The notes under the pieces were generated by a model, which saw only the letters and a program-made list of their open reading frames with translations, was not told where the DNA came from and made no database searches. Both the position numbers and the translations under genes were made by a program. From Piper betle (lineage: Eukaryota; Streptophyta; Magnoliopsida; Piperales; Piperaceae): a stretch of DNA of 64,000 bases. The stretch's first letter is position 1; every line of letters begins with the position of its first letter. Below, one piece after another: positions 44,037-57,708 of this stretch. The stretch covers positions 1-64,000 of the forward strand of contig JAURVB010012320.1 of assembly GCA_033002965.1 (NCBI GenBank), read 5' to 3'.

Positions 44037-46254
44037 ATTAAATCGTACAATTATTTTTAGGCCAAATAATATATTAGGATCTGTTACAGGTAGTTTGGGT
44101 GGACTATTAGTTATAGAGCATGTCATTGATGTCTATTCTATTTTATGAGATTTTTTTATTACAAGTTTGTATTATTTTGACTCGAGTTAGAGTTGACTCA
44201 AGTTTTAATTACGAGACAACCATTCGTTTTTCTCACCTGACCATTCATTATTCTCAACTAACCATTTGTTTTTCTCACCTGGCCATTTGTTTTCTCACTT
44301 GACCATTGGTTTTTCTCACCTTGACATCTATATATTTCACACTTCTATCATTCAACCACCATCATCCTTCTCACCCAACTTCTTCCTTCTTTTTCTTCCT
44401 TCCCTCTTCCCCATAATCCTCACTCAAGCCGGCATCATCCTTGTCGCCAACGCCGTCGCCGTGTGACTGGCGATTAGGTATATAATTTTATCTGATTTAA
44501 TTATTTAAAATTTATATTTATAAACACAGCATGGTGGGAATGATTAATTGTTGTGATAAATGTTTGATTGTGAATGAAGTGATGTTTTGCATGATTTGAT
44601 TGGTAGTTAGTGATTTAATTAAGTGAATTAAATTTGAATCGGCTAATTGACTATAACGTAACTTAGAAAAATGTAATAAAATTAGGATGAATTGGATGAG
44701 ATATTTTTACATTTATGATTGTTTGACTGTTGTTAGATGATGATTACATTGTATGTGTGATGTTCATAATGAGTTTGATGCATCATTTAGTTAGTGGGCG
44801 TTAGCTTCTATATTTGATGTGTAGGTACGAAGTAAGAGCTCGCCGCTTAGGCACGTGGACACGATTGGAGCTTCTACCAGGTCCATTAGGACTCGCTTCT
44901 GGTTTTATCTCTATACTCTATCGTGTGTTGTTTTTACAGGTAAGCAGGCATGTCGAGTGGTGGATTTATTGTATGCCACTCTACGCAAGTCATTTAGTCG
45001 CACATTATTTCTGAACTAATAACCCTCCAGGATGAGATCCCTCGAGCTTGTTTTCGAAACTTAGATCTAACTCACGATGTCATCAAGCCTATTATATAAA
45101 TCCCTTCACAGGCCTATATATAGTTTTATCAAGTTTTCAGTAAGACGAGAGATGGGAAATTCGACAACTATGCTACGCGAGCAGACACGTGCTTGTCAAA
45201 GCAGGCTCTGGAACTAGTGAGCATCTACTTCATTCCCGAGGGATCCTAAAAACTCCACCTTTGAGTTCCTCAAACCCGGAGAAGTGCAGAGGTTTATGGG
45301 TGTTGCTGTGCAGCGCATGTCTAGACTTGTGGATCAAAGGGTACTAAGACGATTGTCTGAGAGTACTTGGTCTTCGTGCTCAAGACCATGAGAATTATGG
45401 ACGTAAAGAGAGGGCTTAGGATATACTAGTAGTCCTGAGGGCCGAGCAAATGAAATAAGAAAATCAGCAACAACAGAATAGTCTATTCAGGTTGCTACCG
45501 GTGGCTCCTCATTAGGTGCCCTTCAGAGAGTTCACAAGAAATATATGAATATTTTCTTTCATATTAGAGTTTGCTCTCATAGCTAGTTTGATATTAGTTA
45601 TTTTCTTGACCGGTAACACTCATTACTAACGGTTTTTTATAATATATGTAGGTGATGATCAGAAGTAGGATAAGCTAGCCAGGACGGAGGAGCAGTGAGG
45701 TCTATTGCACACATGTCAAACGATAGAATATTGTGTTATGTTGTCATTATATTGGGACTGATGTGATGTAATAATTGTATTCATGTGTTTAAATAAATAT
45801 ATTTAGATATTAAAAAAGTACAGTAAGTAAGACCCAGAATTTAATGTAAAAAGTAATTAGAATGCACAGATGGGTCGAGACCCAAGATTCATAATGAATT
45901 ATGTAGCAGATAAGAATTTTGAACGAATATCAACGAGTGATATATTTATACATGTTGATTTGACAGGGTAGCCTTTAATTGCACTATTAAGGGAAACGTA
46001 GTTCGTCGTATTTTACAAATATTTATTGATTTTTCATTATAGTTATTTTGGTATGCAAATTGATTGTCATGTCATCCATGTAGCAGCATGCGAGGTTTGT
46101 TTTTATGCATTCATCCATGCATGGCAAATAGACATCTTTCATTTCGAGACGTCGAGAGTAGACCCTAAAGGTTGGGTTCGGGTTAGCCGACCTAACCGTG
46201 ACCAATGACATTTCGGTTCGGTTTGCGAGCGTGAACCAGATTTGGGGTGTTAAA
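44037..46254 (+). mobile_element. Family A LTR, 5'-truncated (copy A5)
   Basis: Plus-oriented. Starts at a point equivalent to 41087 of copy A4 and runs through the reverse complement of all A1 landmarks to GATTTGGGGTGTTA at 46254, where the final CA is lost. Strongly diverged from A1-A3. Confidence 0.7.
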
Positions 46255-46853
46255 TGAACTGGTGGCCCTCCCCCAAACGCGTTTACCCGATTCACCGTTC
46301 GCCTGCCCGTGACCACATTCGCTTGCCTGCGTTTGTGTCTGCCTACTCAGCATTCACGTCCGCTTGCCTGCATTCGCGTCTCATTATTTCAGTACTGTTC
46401 GTGTTTGTGGTCATGCCCGAGCCCGTGTCTCTGTCTAGCTAACTTGCCAGCACTGTTCATTGACTCAGCTAAGTCAACTCGCATGGGTTGGACTTCGTTC
46501 GCAATTTCAGTTCAATTTGAGTCATTTTTTGACTATTTCCAGTAATTCAAAAACCCTTACATTAGTTTATATGCATATTCACATTATTTAGCATAATTTG
46601 GTATTATTAATATTTTTGTTTATTTATTTATTTATTTATTTATTCATTATTATTTATTTATTTTTATTTACATGTTTATCGTATATGGTGTACGTTTACA
46701 TGATTATTTGTTATTATTATTATTTTTATTATTATATTTACTTATTAATATTACACTTTTATAGTTTGCTAAATTATATTTATTTATTTATTTATTTATT
46801 TTTCTTGTTCGTTGTGTGTATGTTATTATTTAATTGTATTCAAGTACGTATTC
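46255..46853 (+). mobile_element. Older family C LTR (C0), left part
   Basis: Matches the middle of LTR C2 (about 54712-55060), then (TTTA)n-rich sequence, and stops at GTATTC where C1 begins. The rest continues at 60832. Confidence 0.6.
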
Positions 46854-49316
46854 TGTAAAACACCATTTTTGGGTTAGGGTTTTACTCGATTTTAGTTTTT
46901 GCTGTTCGGGTAAATATTGAGTCGGTTCAAATGAGCTCGAGCCAGACGAATTTTCATAATTTGAGTATGGGGCCTATATTGCCATATGAACATGTTATTG
47001 AGATTGAGTGTGCCCGGCGTGTATATGCTATTTTTATATATGATACCGTAGAGCATGTGTTAATAGTGTATGCCTGAGGTATATATATGATTTTTATGAG
47101 TTAGCCCGAATTTTATGCCTAGATCTAGGCCGTTGTAGCATTTAGCATCTGTTTGGGGTTTTGGGTATTTTATTTATATGTAGCATATGAATTTTGGATT
47201 ATTTGATTGTGCCCCCATGGGCCCATCTTGATTGCTTTTAGGGTTTCAAGGCTCATTTGCTCATCTTGCCTCGATTAGCGTCTATGGAGTCAATTTTAAG
47301 ACTCAAGTCGGTTTCGAGTTCAGACGGTTTCGATCCGAGCATTTCATCCATATGTATATTACATATACCCATAGGTGAGTCCCATTAGGCCATGAGTTGT
47401 TGGACGTTTAGATTGTGTCACGTACTAGCCCAACCGTTTGGGTCTTTTTTATCACTTTCATCATTGCCACAACCACCGTTTGGGCCCTTTTTCAACACCA
47501 GCATAGCACCTTCAGCTGATCCGACCCCCATACAGGTTCCCCTTGCCAAGATCTACGGTTTGGGACCAACATTGTCCACTACTGCGGTTGCGATTACCGC
47601 TGGCGACGTCGTTGCACCCGGTGGCAATCGACCACCTTTCCCGGCCGTTTTTCGGCCCGCAAGCGGCCGGCCTCCATCGACCACCACAACCAACATGCCC
47701 CTCGTTACGTGGGCCATTGATCTTGATTTAGCATGATTGGATGTTATGATGATCGTATTTATTTATTGTTTTATTTATTTATTTATTTATTCATTATATT
47801 TATTTAATTTTATTTATATGTTTATCATATATGATGAAAGTTTATATAATTATTTGTTATTGTTAACATTAAATTTACTTATGAATATTAGTCATATTAA
47901 CTGTACTAAATGGTATATATATCTACATATATATATTATTTGTTTATTGTTTGTTATGTTTATTTTATTATTTATTTATATTTAATTATGTATTCTTATA
48001 TGGTATGACTATGATATTATAAATACTCATGATTAATGATTATTATCTATTTGTTTGTTTATTTATTTATTAATTGAATTATATATATATATATATACAA
48101 TATATATACATATATATATATATTTATTTATTTTTATTTATATTTTTACTAGCACGAGTATATGTTAATATTTACTTGTTTTTACCTGTATATTTCTATA
48201 GTATTATTATATTATTATTTTATGATTAGAGTATTATTGGTGTTTATGTATTAATATGTCTCGATTTGTGTGCCAGTGTTTAGTTGTAGGCTTGTTACCA
48301 CTGTTTTTTTATTAGGATGTGTTGATGATATGAGCACACACCATGAGCTTACATCATATAGGGATGTTAGTATTTTACTTAGTAGTACCTTCGGATGTAG
48401 GGTTCGGAGTCCGAGCTCATCGTAGATGTGCATTTACGCTTGGATCTTGGACCATAGGTCCGTAGGACTCTCCCTCTTTGCTTGAGTCCTTGTGTGTCGA
48501 GTTTTATCATATTTTATACATAGGGCGACATTGGCGGTGTTTTATTAGATCCATCCGATGTCAGGCCATTTAGCCGTGTTTTCTATGTATGTTTAATAAG
48601 ACAACAAGGATATGATCCCTTGTTGCTTTTCGAACTGAAGCTCCTGAAATATATGATAAAAAAACCTCTTTCGTAAGCCTATTATATGAGTACGCGCATT
48701 TTTACAGATTTCACAAATAAGTGAGTGAGGAGTATAGAGATATATATGAATCGCATTAGTACTCCTTCAAACAATGAGGTAGTGTGGTGTATAATGGTAT
48801 TGCGTAATGCAGCACATTTCCAGAATATGTGGCTTTAACTTAACTATTTCTTTTACCACTCAAGTACTGTGGCGAGTGATATTAAAGGTGTGAGGGTGTA
48901 AGCACTGTATGTATGTATGAAAATGATTATGAGCCGTGCATGCAAGCAGGCAATTGCTTAAGTATGTTTGCTTACCGCCTCAGTGTGAGGCAATCTTGAA
49001 GTTTCATAAGGCTTCGTGGGTAATGGAATACCCATTTGTCAGATTGTATTAGTTATTTTTTAGACCAGTAACATTTATTACTAACGTTTTCAATATAATA
49101 ATTGAGTTCAACACATTAATTTTTTTCTTACTTTTACTTATAATTGATGTGTTTTAATGCCTATTTAATAATATCTTCTATTCTCATGACACTATGAAGG
49201 TTGATTCGATATATTTCATCAATCGAGTTGTACCGATCGACAACTTTAAACATGACTCGACTCGATCGCGATAGTTTTTAATCGATTTTTAAGGGAACCA
49301 AAATTGGGGTGTTACA
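46854..49316 (+). mobile_element. Family C 5' LTR (copy C1)
   Basis: 2463 bp, TGTAAAACACC to TTGGGGTGTTACA, directly followed by a tRNA-Met primer-binding site, so it is a 5' LTR in plus orientation. It contains no recognisable coding sequence. The reading frame at 47392-47736 corresponds to GC-rich LTR sequence shared with C2 and C3. Confidence 0.85.
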
Positions 49317-49319
49317 AAT

Positions 49320-49332
49320 TGGTATCAGAGCC
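49320..49332 (+). other. Primer-binding site of the family C element
   Basis: TGGTATCAGAGCC begins three bases after the LTR end, complementary to the 3' end of initiator tRNA-Met. Confidence 0.88.
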
Positions 49333-50493
49333 ATGCCTTAGTCTCTTGAGATGGAAGACTTTTGGTTTAAGCTAACTATGTGAAGCTATTCTTACCCAAG
49401 CCGACAAGTTTTTTTTGTATTTTTTCAGTGTTTCAATTTTTTTTTGCTCAATCAAACTTGAGTGATGGATGTTTCAGTGTTTATAGAAATTATGAGGTGT
49501 ATATGAGATTATAATTTCAGTAGATGCTAGTATAGATTTCACAGGATGTCATGATAAGGTTAGAGACATGCCTTGTCTTTTTATTGGCTAGAGATTTGGA
49601 CAACTACTAGTGTTCACATGTTAAGTTGATAGAGGTTGAGTTGGATGGTGACCGGGAGTACCTAGTATTTGGAGCACCGGGGACATTGCAACATTTGCGC
49701 GCCTTTTGCATGTCACCATATCAGTCTTTCATTGGGACATGGTGTACATTGTGAGAAAGAGTTATAAAAGATAACACAAGTAGGGAGATTAGACTATGGA
49801 GATACTCACGTAGTTACGTGACACATGGGCACAGACATTTGAGTGGCTTATACAGATCCATTAAGCATAGTTTGAGGCCTACTTTAGAGAACTTGGACCT
49901 TCAGATAAATCATTGTGGATGAAGAATGTGGTTATTACTGTAGAGCCACTAAGGTACTTGGAGCACAGATAAAAGTTTGGATAGATAACTTGAGATGGAC
50001 CACTTCGAGGAGATAACAGTGGATGAGGATGAGTAGCGAGGTGGATCTACAATCCCATGGACACTTCACCACCTTCCCCTCTTCCACTAGTGTATGTATG
50101 TCCAAACAATGTTGTTAGTTACTCTACACTAGACAAAGGCATGAAGACACCGAGGATAAGCGAGACTACCTTTGACCAAAGATTTATATAGTTGATTGGA
50201 TTTCACTCATTCTGCGAAGGCAAGATCAGTGATTACTATGAAGAACCAAACAGTGCTTATGGGAACAGCCACACCAGATTTCAGGAGATATGTGTAGGCT
50301 CAACATTGGATCACCATTGTACGTGTCACCACTATGATCCAGACCCCTCTGGATTAGACACACATGGTTGGATAACTTGGGCTGAGCTGATAGTGGCTAC
50401 CTCCTGGAAGATAGCCACATGGAGATAAACATGCCAGAGACAATAATGAGTTCACGATGTACATTATCAGGATCAGATTTGTAGCCCTTGGAT

Positions 50494-50678
50494 AGCACAA
50501 CTACCGTCCGAGTAGCACAATCACCGTCCGAGTTGCACAACCGCCGTCCGAGTTGCACAATCACCATCCAAGTAACACAACCGTCATCGGTGATGCACTA
50601 CCACCAACCGAATGCACACTACTACCGTCTGGGATACACAACCACCATCCGTATATTGCACTATTGCCGACCGAGTGA
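50494..50678. repeat. Minisatellite, about 20 bp unit, about nine copies
   Basis: Degenerate units of the form GTTGCACAACCACCGTCCGA; the first four are nearly exact and the later ones drift in sequence and length. Confidence 0.85.
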
Positions 50679-51131
50679 GTAGTTGTAGTGGAAGAAGGGC
50701 CAATTAGTTACCTCACCCTATAAGAGGACAACTACTTGAGGATTTTCTTGCTTTGCACAGAGACAACATGTCACAACATTGAGAGTAGAGTTGGGTCAGA
50801 GTTTAAGGACAAGATATAGCTACAGTAATATCAACTTGATAAAGGAAAGTTAGGCATACTAGAATTATTTAGATGTGATGGCACATGATTGACTTCACCA
50901 GGCATCTTGCATAGCATCACCTTGTCCTAACATTCTTGGGTTAGATGTGTATTGCAAGATTGTGTTTGTGACAATCATCAAATAGATGGCATGGACAGAC
51001 TTAGAGAACATGATAGTATGATATCTAGATGGGATGACCACAATGGTCAGATTGCTCATTTAGCATGATAGCTGATGTATGACTTATAGCCAGGGTGTAC
51101 AGATCATGTAAATGGTAAGACATGTAGAATG

Positions 51132-51874
51132 TGTAAAACCCCATTTTTAGGTTAGGGTTTTACTCGATTTAGTTTTGTCCAATTTGAGCATTCTCGAGTT
51201 GATTCGAGCGAGTTCGAGCTAGAACAATAGTAAGAATATGAGTATGAGGCTCAAATGGCCATATGAGATGTTAGAGTGGATGAGTATGCCGACATAGAGA
51301 TGATATGATCATAAGTTATCAGTGTACACTGAGGTATATAGATTAGTTTGTACATGTTAGCCAGGATTTTAGGCCTAGATCTAAGCCGTTAGAGTGTTTA
51401 GTATTCATTTGGGGATCTTTCGGGTATTTCATTTGCATGCAGCATAGGAATTTTTTATTATTCGATTGTACCCCTGTGGGCCAAGGTTGATTTAGTTTAA
51501 GATTCGAGGCTTATTTACTTTCATGCCTTGATTCCCACCTATAGAGCCAATTTTATGACTCGCATCAGTTTGGACTTTTGATAGTCTCGATCTGAGCTTT
51601 CCGTCTATATGTATAGTGCCTATAGCCATAGGTGGGCCCTACTAGGCCACAAGATGTCAAACATCGAGTTGTCCCATGTGGCAATATATGAACTGTTCAC
51701 TTAGCTTTATCTTCCCCCGTTGATTTCGAGATTTACATGATTTTGAAATTTTCCACTATTACGCCGCCGCCACTTCGGCTTGCGGCCGGTGACTCTCTGC
51801 CTCGCCCCCGGCCACCGTATTGGTATGACCATGACCATCTTCACAGTCGGCTTTCAGTCCGCACCCATGATTGC
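51132..51874 (+). mobile_element. Family C LTR C2, left part
   Basis: Starts TGTAAAACCCC and follows C1 up to the family B insertion. Continues at 54371. Confidence 0.8.
51870..51874. repeat. Target-site duplication of solo LTR B1, left (ATTGC)
   Basis: ATTGC precedes the TGTAACGACC terminus and is repeated at 54366-54370. Confidence 0.88.
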
Positions 51875-54365
51875 TGTAACGACCCGCAATTTTTCACAAG
51901 ATTGTGGGCCTAGCTGGCTAGGTGTTACTCACAATTAGCAAATATGTCTAGCACTTCTAACAAACACATATATAAAGATCCCACAGTCTTGGACCGTTTC
52001 CCACTAGCCACACTTATTTCTCAAATAAATAAAAAAGGGAGTCCCCATATTTATTTTGCTCCATGCTCTGGTTGTCAATCACCTAATTTCATATCTGCAC
52101 ACCTGCGGAGGCAATTCCGCGTTAGTGATTACAACACTAAGTAGTATAATAGATAAAACAAGTCAAGTACATTCCACTATTTCCCTATGTTCATTTTAAT
52201 ATGTGGAGGAGCGATTCCGCTATACTCCAAAACAATGCGGAGGAGGTATCCAATGTGATCCACACACCCCGGCCGTAGACCTTTTGTGGGGAGGCTACCA
52301 CTATCATCTCCAGTGCCAGTGCCTCGCACACCCCGGCCGTAGCCTTTTTGTGGGGAAGCTATCACTGCACTTAGGTGATTGCTATGCCCCATTTGTGGGA
52401 AGCTCTCACTACCAACTTTAGTGCCAGTGCCTCACACACCCCGGCCGTAGCCTTTTTTATGTGGAGGTTATCACTGCACTCCAGTGCCAGTGCCTTGCAC
52501 ACCCCGGCCGTAGCCTTTTTATGGGGAGGCTATCACTGCACTTAGGTGATTGCTACACCCCATTTGTGGGGAAGCTCTCACTACCAACTCTAGTGCCAGT
52601 GCCTCACACACCCCGGCCGTAGCCTTTTTATGGGGAGGCTATCACTGCACTCCAGTGCGATGGAGGAATCGTTGTGCCTCACTTACCCCGGCCGTACCCT
52701 TTTTATGGGGCGGCTATCACTACTCCAAAACAATGTCGATGCATTACACAATTTACGCTCATAATACGACCCCGTATCGGACTGAGTCAATTCTTTGACC
52801 CCGGTTGCACTCGGTGCATGGTGGTCAAATCTAGGCTTAGGCTGAACTAGGCTACCAACAAGGAAAGTACAATGTTCTACCTATTATACGTACCTGACTT
52901 GTGATTTCGTCTGACTGTGATCCACTGACCCTAATCTGAATGAGGGCATAAAATTATACATTAGTAAAATTTTATTTGCATGAACCTACATGCAACTACA
53001 TGACTAATATACTATCAATTTTTAAATGATGTACTTAGTTCATGTTAGTCTTCATTACTTATTAAATTTTCAGCAATTCTGATGATAATTAATTATTAAT
53101 TATCCCCATCCAAATCCCCATTAACTAGTTGCTAATTTAATTATTAACATGTCCCATACTTAATTCTTTTGTATTTATCTTATATTCTAACTCGACCGCA
53201 TCGAGTTCTCCCATATTTACCTGGTTGCCATTCTACTTTAACAATTAATTTAACGACCCCAAAGCTCCCAGCTATATTGTAGTCAACCAGCGAAAGTCGG
53301 TATTTTCACCATGCATGGTGACCAACCAGTAGCGTGGCGGCCTCCATTCGCTGCTATGGCGTCTCCAACTTGGCCACCACATGGCAACCCTCAACCAGTC
53401 CTTGGCGACCCCATTCCGGCCACCCAATCAGCAACCCTGACCTGACCATGGTGACTCCATGTCGGTCACATAATCAGCCCATGATCCATGGCAACTACCT
53501 TAGTCGGCCACATAAACAGCCCCCGACCAGACCCATGGCGGCTCCCCTTGTACCACCATGACGATGACCCTCTAGCACCACCATGACGACGACCCTCTAG
53601 CACCACCACGGTGGCGGCCCCGACCAGCATGGCTGCACCACCACACTGACACTGGCCTGTTCTCCCCTCGGATTTCAGACCTGTGTGCCTCCTCAACGGT
53701 CTGTTTTGGCCCTCCAAGGTGACTCCATTCGGCCAGCATCACCGTCGGGAGCAATTCCCACCTCCAGCACGTCAACCCCGCACCATGGAAGGAAACATGG
53801 CGTGGTTGCTGCTGGAAAACAGCAAGACGTCCTCCTGGTTTTCTTCTTCCCTTGTTGATTTCTCACTTAATTCTTATGTTTATCATGTTTATGATTTATG
53901 CAACATGTGTATGCATGCAACAAAAGAAAAAGAAAGGAAAGAAAATTACCTGAGCAAAGGAGGAAATCCAGCGTCTGTCTGAGGAGCAAAAATGCAGATG
54001 ACGCCCTCCCCTTCTCCTTTTATAATGAAATAAAATGATGCTAGGGTACGTGGAAGCACCCCTTCACCGAAATCCCTTTCACCGGGTAATTGGGTAATTG
54101 ACATGGTTCACTTAACCATTTCACTTAACCTATTAAATGGGTACATGGTATGGTTAACTTAAATGGTTAAATAGATAAATAGTATAGTCGACTCGACCGA
54201 TTCAACTAGAATTATCTAGTTAAAAATTACTTTTCAATTAATCGGGTAATTCATACTTAACCAGCTAATGATTTTTTTCCATTTAAATGAAAAAAAATTA
54301 AAATTTTCCCACGTTCGATCCCACCGCGTCGAACGTTATTATTATTATTTTTCCGGGTCTTTACA
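51875..54365 (-). mobile_element. Solo LTR of family B (copy B1) inside LTR C2
   Basis: 2491 bp, TGTAACGACCCGC to GGGTCTTTACA in plus-strand view, with a perfect 5-bp duplication ATTGC on both sides and C2 sequence continuing on each side. There is no internal region, so it is a solo LTR. It includes the composite tandem repeat at 52265-52740 and a GC-rich block (53280-53800) with degenerate 'ggccac...accatgg' repeats. Minus orientation is inferred by analogy: its reverse complement starts TGTAAAGACCC and ends GGGTCGTTACA, like families A and C. Confidence 0.88.
52265..52740. repeat. Composite tandem repeat (alternating 64- and 108-bp units)
   Basis: The landmark CCGGCCGTA begins at 52269, 52333, 52441, 52504, 52613 and 52688, giving spacings 64, 108, 63, 109 and 75. 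Two unit types thus alternate, forming a higher-order repeat of about 172 bp. Confidence 0.88.
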
Positions 54366-54370
54366 ATTGC
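54366..54370. repeat. Target-site duplication of solo LTR B1, right (ATTGC)
   Basis: Exact repeat of 51870-51874. Confidence 0.88.
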
Positions 54371-55724
54371 CACCGGCGCTGCCACAGCCATCACCCGTTA
54401 GGGTCATTTTCCAGCGTCGACTAGCCACCACAGGCCGATCCAACCACCCCGATAGCTTCCCCTCGTCAAGATCTCCATTTTGAGACCGACATCGACCTCC
54501 GCCATGGCCGTGATCGCCGCCACCAATGTAGCCACACACGACGGCGATACCACTCCTTTCCGATTGATTTTCGGCCACCCAATGGCCGGATTCCAGCTAT
54601 CGACACCACCAGCAGCTCTGCCTTTATCTCCCCTGTCGATCCCGGCCGACAGCAACACTAGCTGCACCACCGTCAGCATTCTCTAGTGAGGGGCATTGCC
54701 ACCCTCTGCCTTGCCTGTTTGCGCGTTCACCCGGTTTGCGGTCTTGTTGCCTGCGACCGCATCCACCAGCCACGACTATTTACGCTTGCCCGCCAGACCA
54801 TGTCCGAGTCTGCGTGTCAGTTTAGTCTGCCCAACTAGGCCAGCCCATTTTCCAGACTAGGTTAGTTCAGCCCATTCAGGTTGGCCTAGTTCAACTCGGT
54901 TCAATCCAGTTTAGCTCATTTTCGAACCATTTTCCTCTGTTCTTGCACCGTTTTCGTTAATTCAAGAACTTCTATCTTAGTTTAGATGCTAATTCACATA
55001 ATTTAACATAATTGATTGTTATGATGATTTTTTATTATTTATTATTTTAATTAATTAATTAATTATTCATTATTATTTATTTATTTTTATTTATATGTTT
55101 ATCATATATGATGAATGTTTATATAATTATTTGTTATTATCAACATTATATTTACTTATGAATATTAGTCATATTATGTGTACTAAATCGTATATATTAT
55201 GTGTTTGTGTTTACCCATATATTTATATAGTATAATTATATTATTGTTTTAAGATTAGAGTATTGTTCTTATTTATGTATTTATTATTTATATAATTAAC
55301 TATGAGTGCATTTTCTTGTTTCTTTATTTATTTATTATTTATTATTATTATGTTTTGATTTACGTGCCACATGTTTTGTTATAGGTTTGTTAATATTGTT
55401 TTATTTGTTTTGGTATATTGATGATATGAGAATGTACCACGAGCATGCATCATATAGAGATGTTAGTATTTTACTTAGTAGTGGGAGGATAGATAAATGC
55501 TACACACACTTGGGTTCAACACAGTTATTTACTTTATTATTTTTATTTATATTTGATGTGTTGGATTCATATTTAACAATGTCTTCTATTGTCATGACAT
55601 CAAGAGGGTTATTTTGATCTATTTTATCGATCAAGTCTTACTAATAAACAATATTAAACATGACTCGACCCATTCGTAACATTTCTGATCCAGTTCTTAG
55701 GTGAACTGAAATTGGGGTGTTACA
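54371..55724 (+). mobile_element. Family C LTR C2, right part
   Basis: Continuation of C2 after the B1 insertion, ending AATTGGGGTGTTACA at 55724. A weak primer-site-like stretch follows. Confidence 0.8.
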
Positions 55725-57352
55725 AAATGACTTCAGCCATTAAAAGGAGTTTGACTCGTATTAGAATTTCTGTTTAGATGATGAGTTTAGTGAGGGAGAG
55801 TCCATTAGGAAAATGTTGTTTTCCTTGTGCTTCACCAGCACGATTAGGTTCTTACCCTTAGACATAGGATTTAGCCTTTGCCCCAAGTATAGGAGGTACT
55901 TTTGTGGTGCTGATTAGGACTAACAGTGTAGGTAGTCATTGACAGACCAGTCTGGGGGAGACAACTTCACCCAAGCTTGGGAGCGACGCAGACAGGAACT
56001 TTAGTCAGACCAGATCAGTTGACCAGATGGAGGGATACCAGTATACATTCATCTTAACCGAAAGCTTTGTTTGAGAGTCTACTATAGCGGTAGTAGTCAT
56101 GTGAGTGAAAATTAGTGCTGTAAATCGGTACGGGATGATAGGTCACACACTACTGAAGAATGGATGAGACATTGTCAAACCTCAATATGAGTCCCCGTAG
56201 ACTCGAGGAGAGATAGTGGTTCTTTAGGTCATTTGAACCCCATCCGTTTGGAAATGCATGACTAGTATGATATCAAGAAACACATGCCTACTGTTACTAG
56301 ATTGAACTAGAGCAACTTAGGAGTCGTCTCTTAGACACGTCGTTGATTGGCTATTCCATAGGCTAGCCACCTATGGTAGAGTCCAATGATGATGATCTTG
56401 GAGGCATGTCCATTGACCTACTCATATTTTTGAGTCACCTAATATCTTATACAGAGTTTCAATACCCCATTGTGATTTAGACAAATATCCTTACATCACC
56501 ACATATAGAGACATGAGGTCAGACTATATGTGGACGAGGCACCTTCCACTTAGAGTCCTAGAACAGTGTGACTAATTTTTCATGAGAGATCCATTTACTT
56601 GTCATGTGACAAGATATGTAAGACAAAACCAAGCTTTCACCTGTGTATTTTCACATTCACCTTTCCATATATACTATTCCTACTATCAGTTTACTAGATG
56701 GTTGAGATGAGCGGATACATTGACCTACGCACATGCTACAAACTAAATGCTAACTCCACAGGTTCATGCAGAGTATGTTTTCATACTCCTTGAGACACGT
56801 TATACATGTACAGGTGTTCTCACCATTATTCTATCAAAAAGTGCCCCCTTCAGCTGTAGTTAGTGCTTGTATAGATAGTTACAAGTGCCATAGTACATAG
56901 TAGAGTTATAGCAGCTGTACTTGTTCTATTATGGAACAGTGTGAGATATTTAACTTAGGACCAAGTTAGCTAAGACCTAGTGAGTAGTCGGTTCCTTTTG
57001 CAAAGACACTTGAGTGTTTAACCTAAATTGGTGACAGTAAACCATAGAACTCATTAGCATATACCTTTACTTGGTACTAGAGTTCACCATATACTAGCAG
57101 GACTCGTAGGACATCCTAGTATAGTTATAAAACCATGAGTAGAGTTCCCTGAGGGTACACATAGTTGACCTATATCATTGATGAGGATTACGGAGACATG
57201 GGTAGATGTTAGTTCCAACTAATACCCTGCAATACTCTAGAGTACTTGCTCGACTAGCCAGTAGACCCTTAGGGGTGAACCTAGGTTTTTCTCGCCAAGG
57301 TCATTGCATTTTAGTTTCCATAGTTCACAATGACCCTAGGAGTTAGTCTAGC

Positions 57353-57540
57353 GAGATGGCTTGAGCATGCATGGTTAGTTTGATGAGACGATTCGAGCAT
57401 GCATGGTCAATCCAGCGAGACGATTCAAGCATGCATGGTTAGTCCAATGAGACGATTCGAGCATGTATTGTCAGTGCAGACAAATGATTCTAGCATATAT
57501 GGCATGTTTTATCAGATGATTGGAGCACGTGCACTCTGTC
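57353..57540. repeat. Minisatellite, 32-bp unit, about six copies
   Basis: Units start at 57353, 57385, 57417, 57449, 57481 and 57513, of the form GAGACGATTCGAGCATGCATGG plus a variable ten bases. The first four are the best preserved. Confidence 0.88.
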
Positions 57541-57708
57541 CGCCCAGATTAGTAATGAGCTAGCGATCTTCATCAGTGTTCAGTATTCCAGCTTCATGTT
57601 GGTCTGTTTGGGCTGTGTGCAGCTAGCTTTCAAGGGAGAGCTACCAGTTTGCCACCGAGAGGACATTTGCAGTTGATTCTTTTAATCACAGTTGATGTAA
57701 GAAATTCC

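Larger units (their letters stand above)
49317..51131 (+). mobile_element. Internal region of the first family C element
   Basis: 1.8 kb between 5' LTR C1 and LTR C2. Apart from the primer-binding site and a minisatellite, no gag, protease, RT, RNase H or integrase motif can be read in any frame. It is either a non-autonomous element or very decayed. Confidence 0.7.

Noticed and set aside
46598..46858. Apparent hydrophobic membrane protein
   Set aside because: Translation of TTTA-rich simple repeats in an LTR; the same artefact appears at 47737-47985 and 16867-17248.
50494..50678. Regular repeats considered as a CRISPR-like array
   Set aside because: Units are adjacent without unique spacers and degenerate, and this is a plant nuclear genome; it is a minisatellite.
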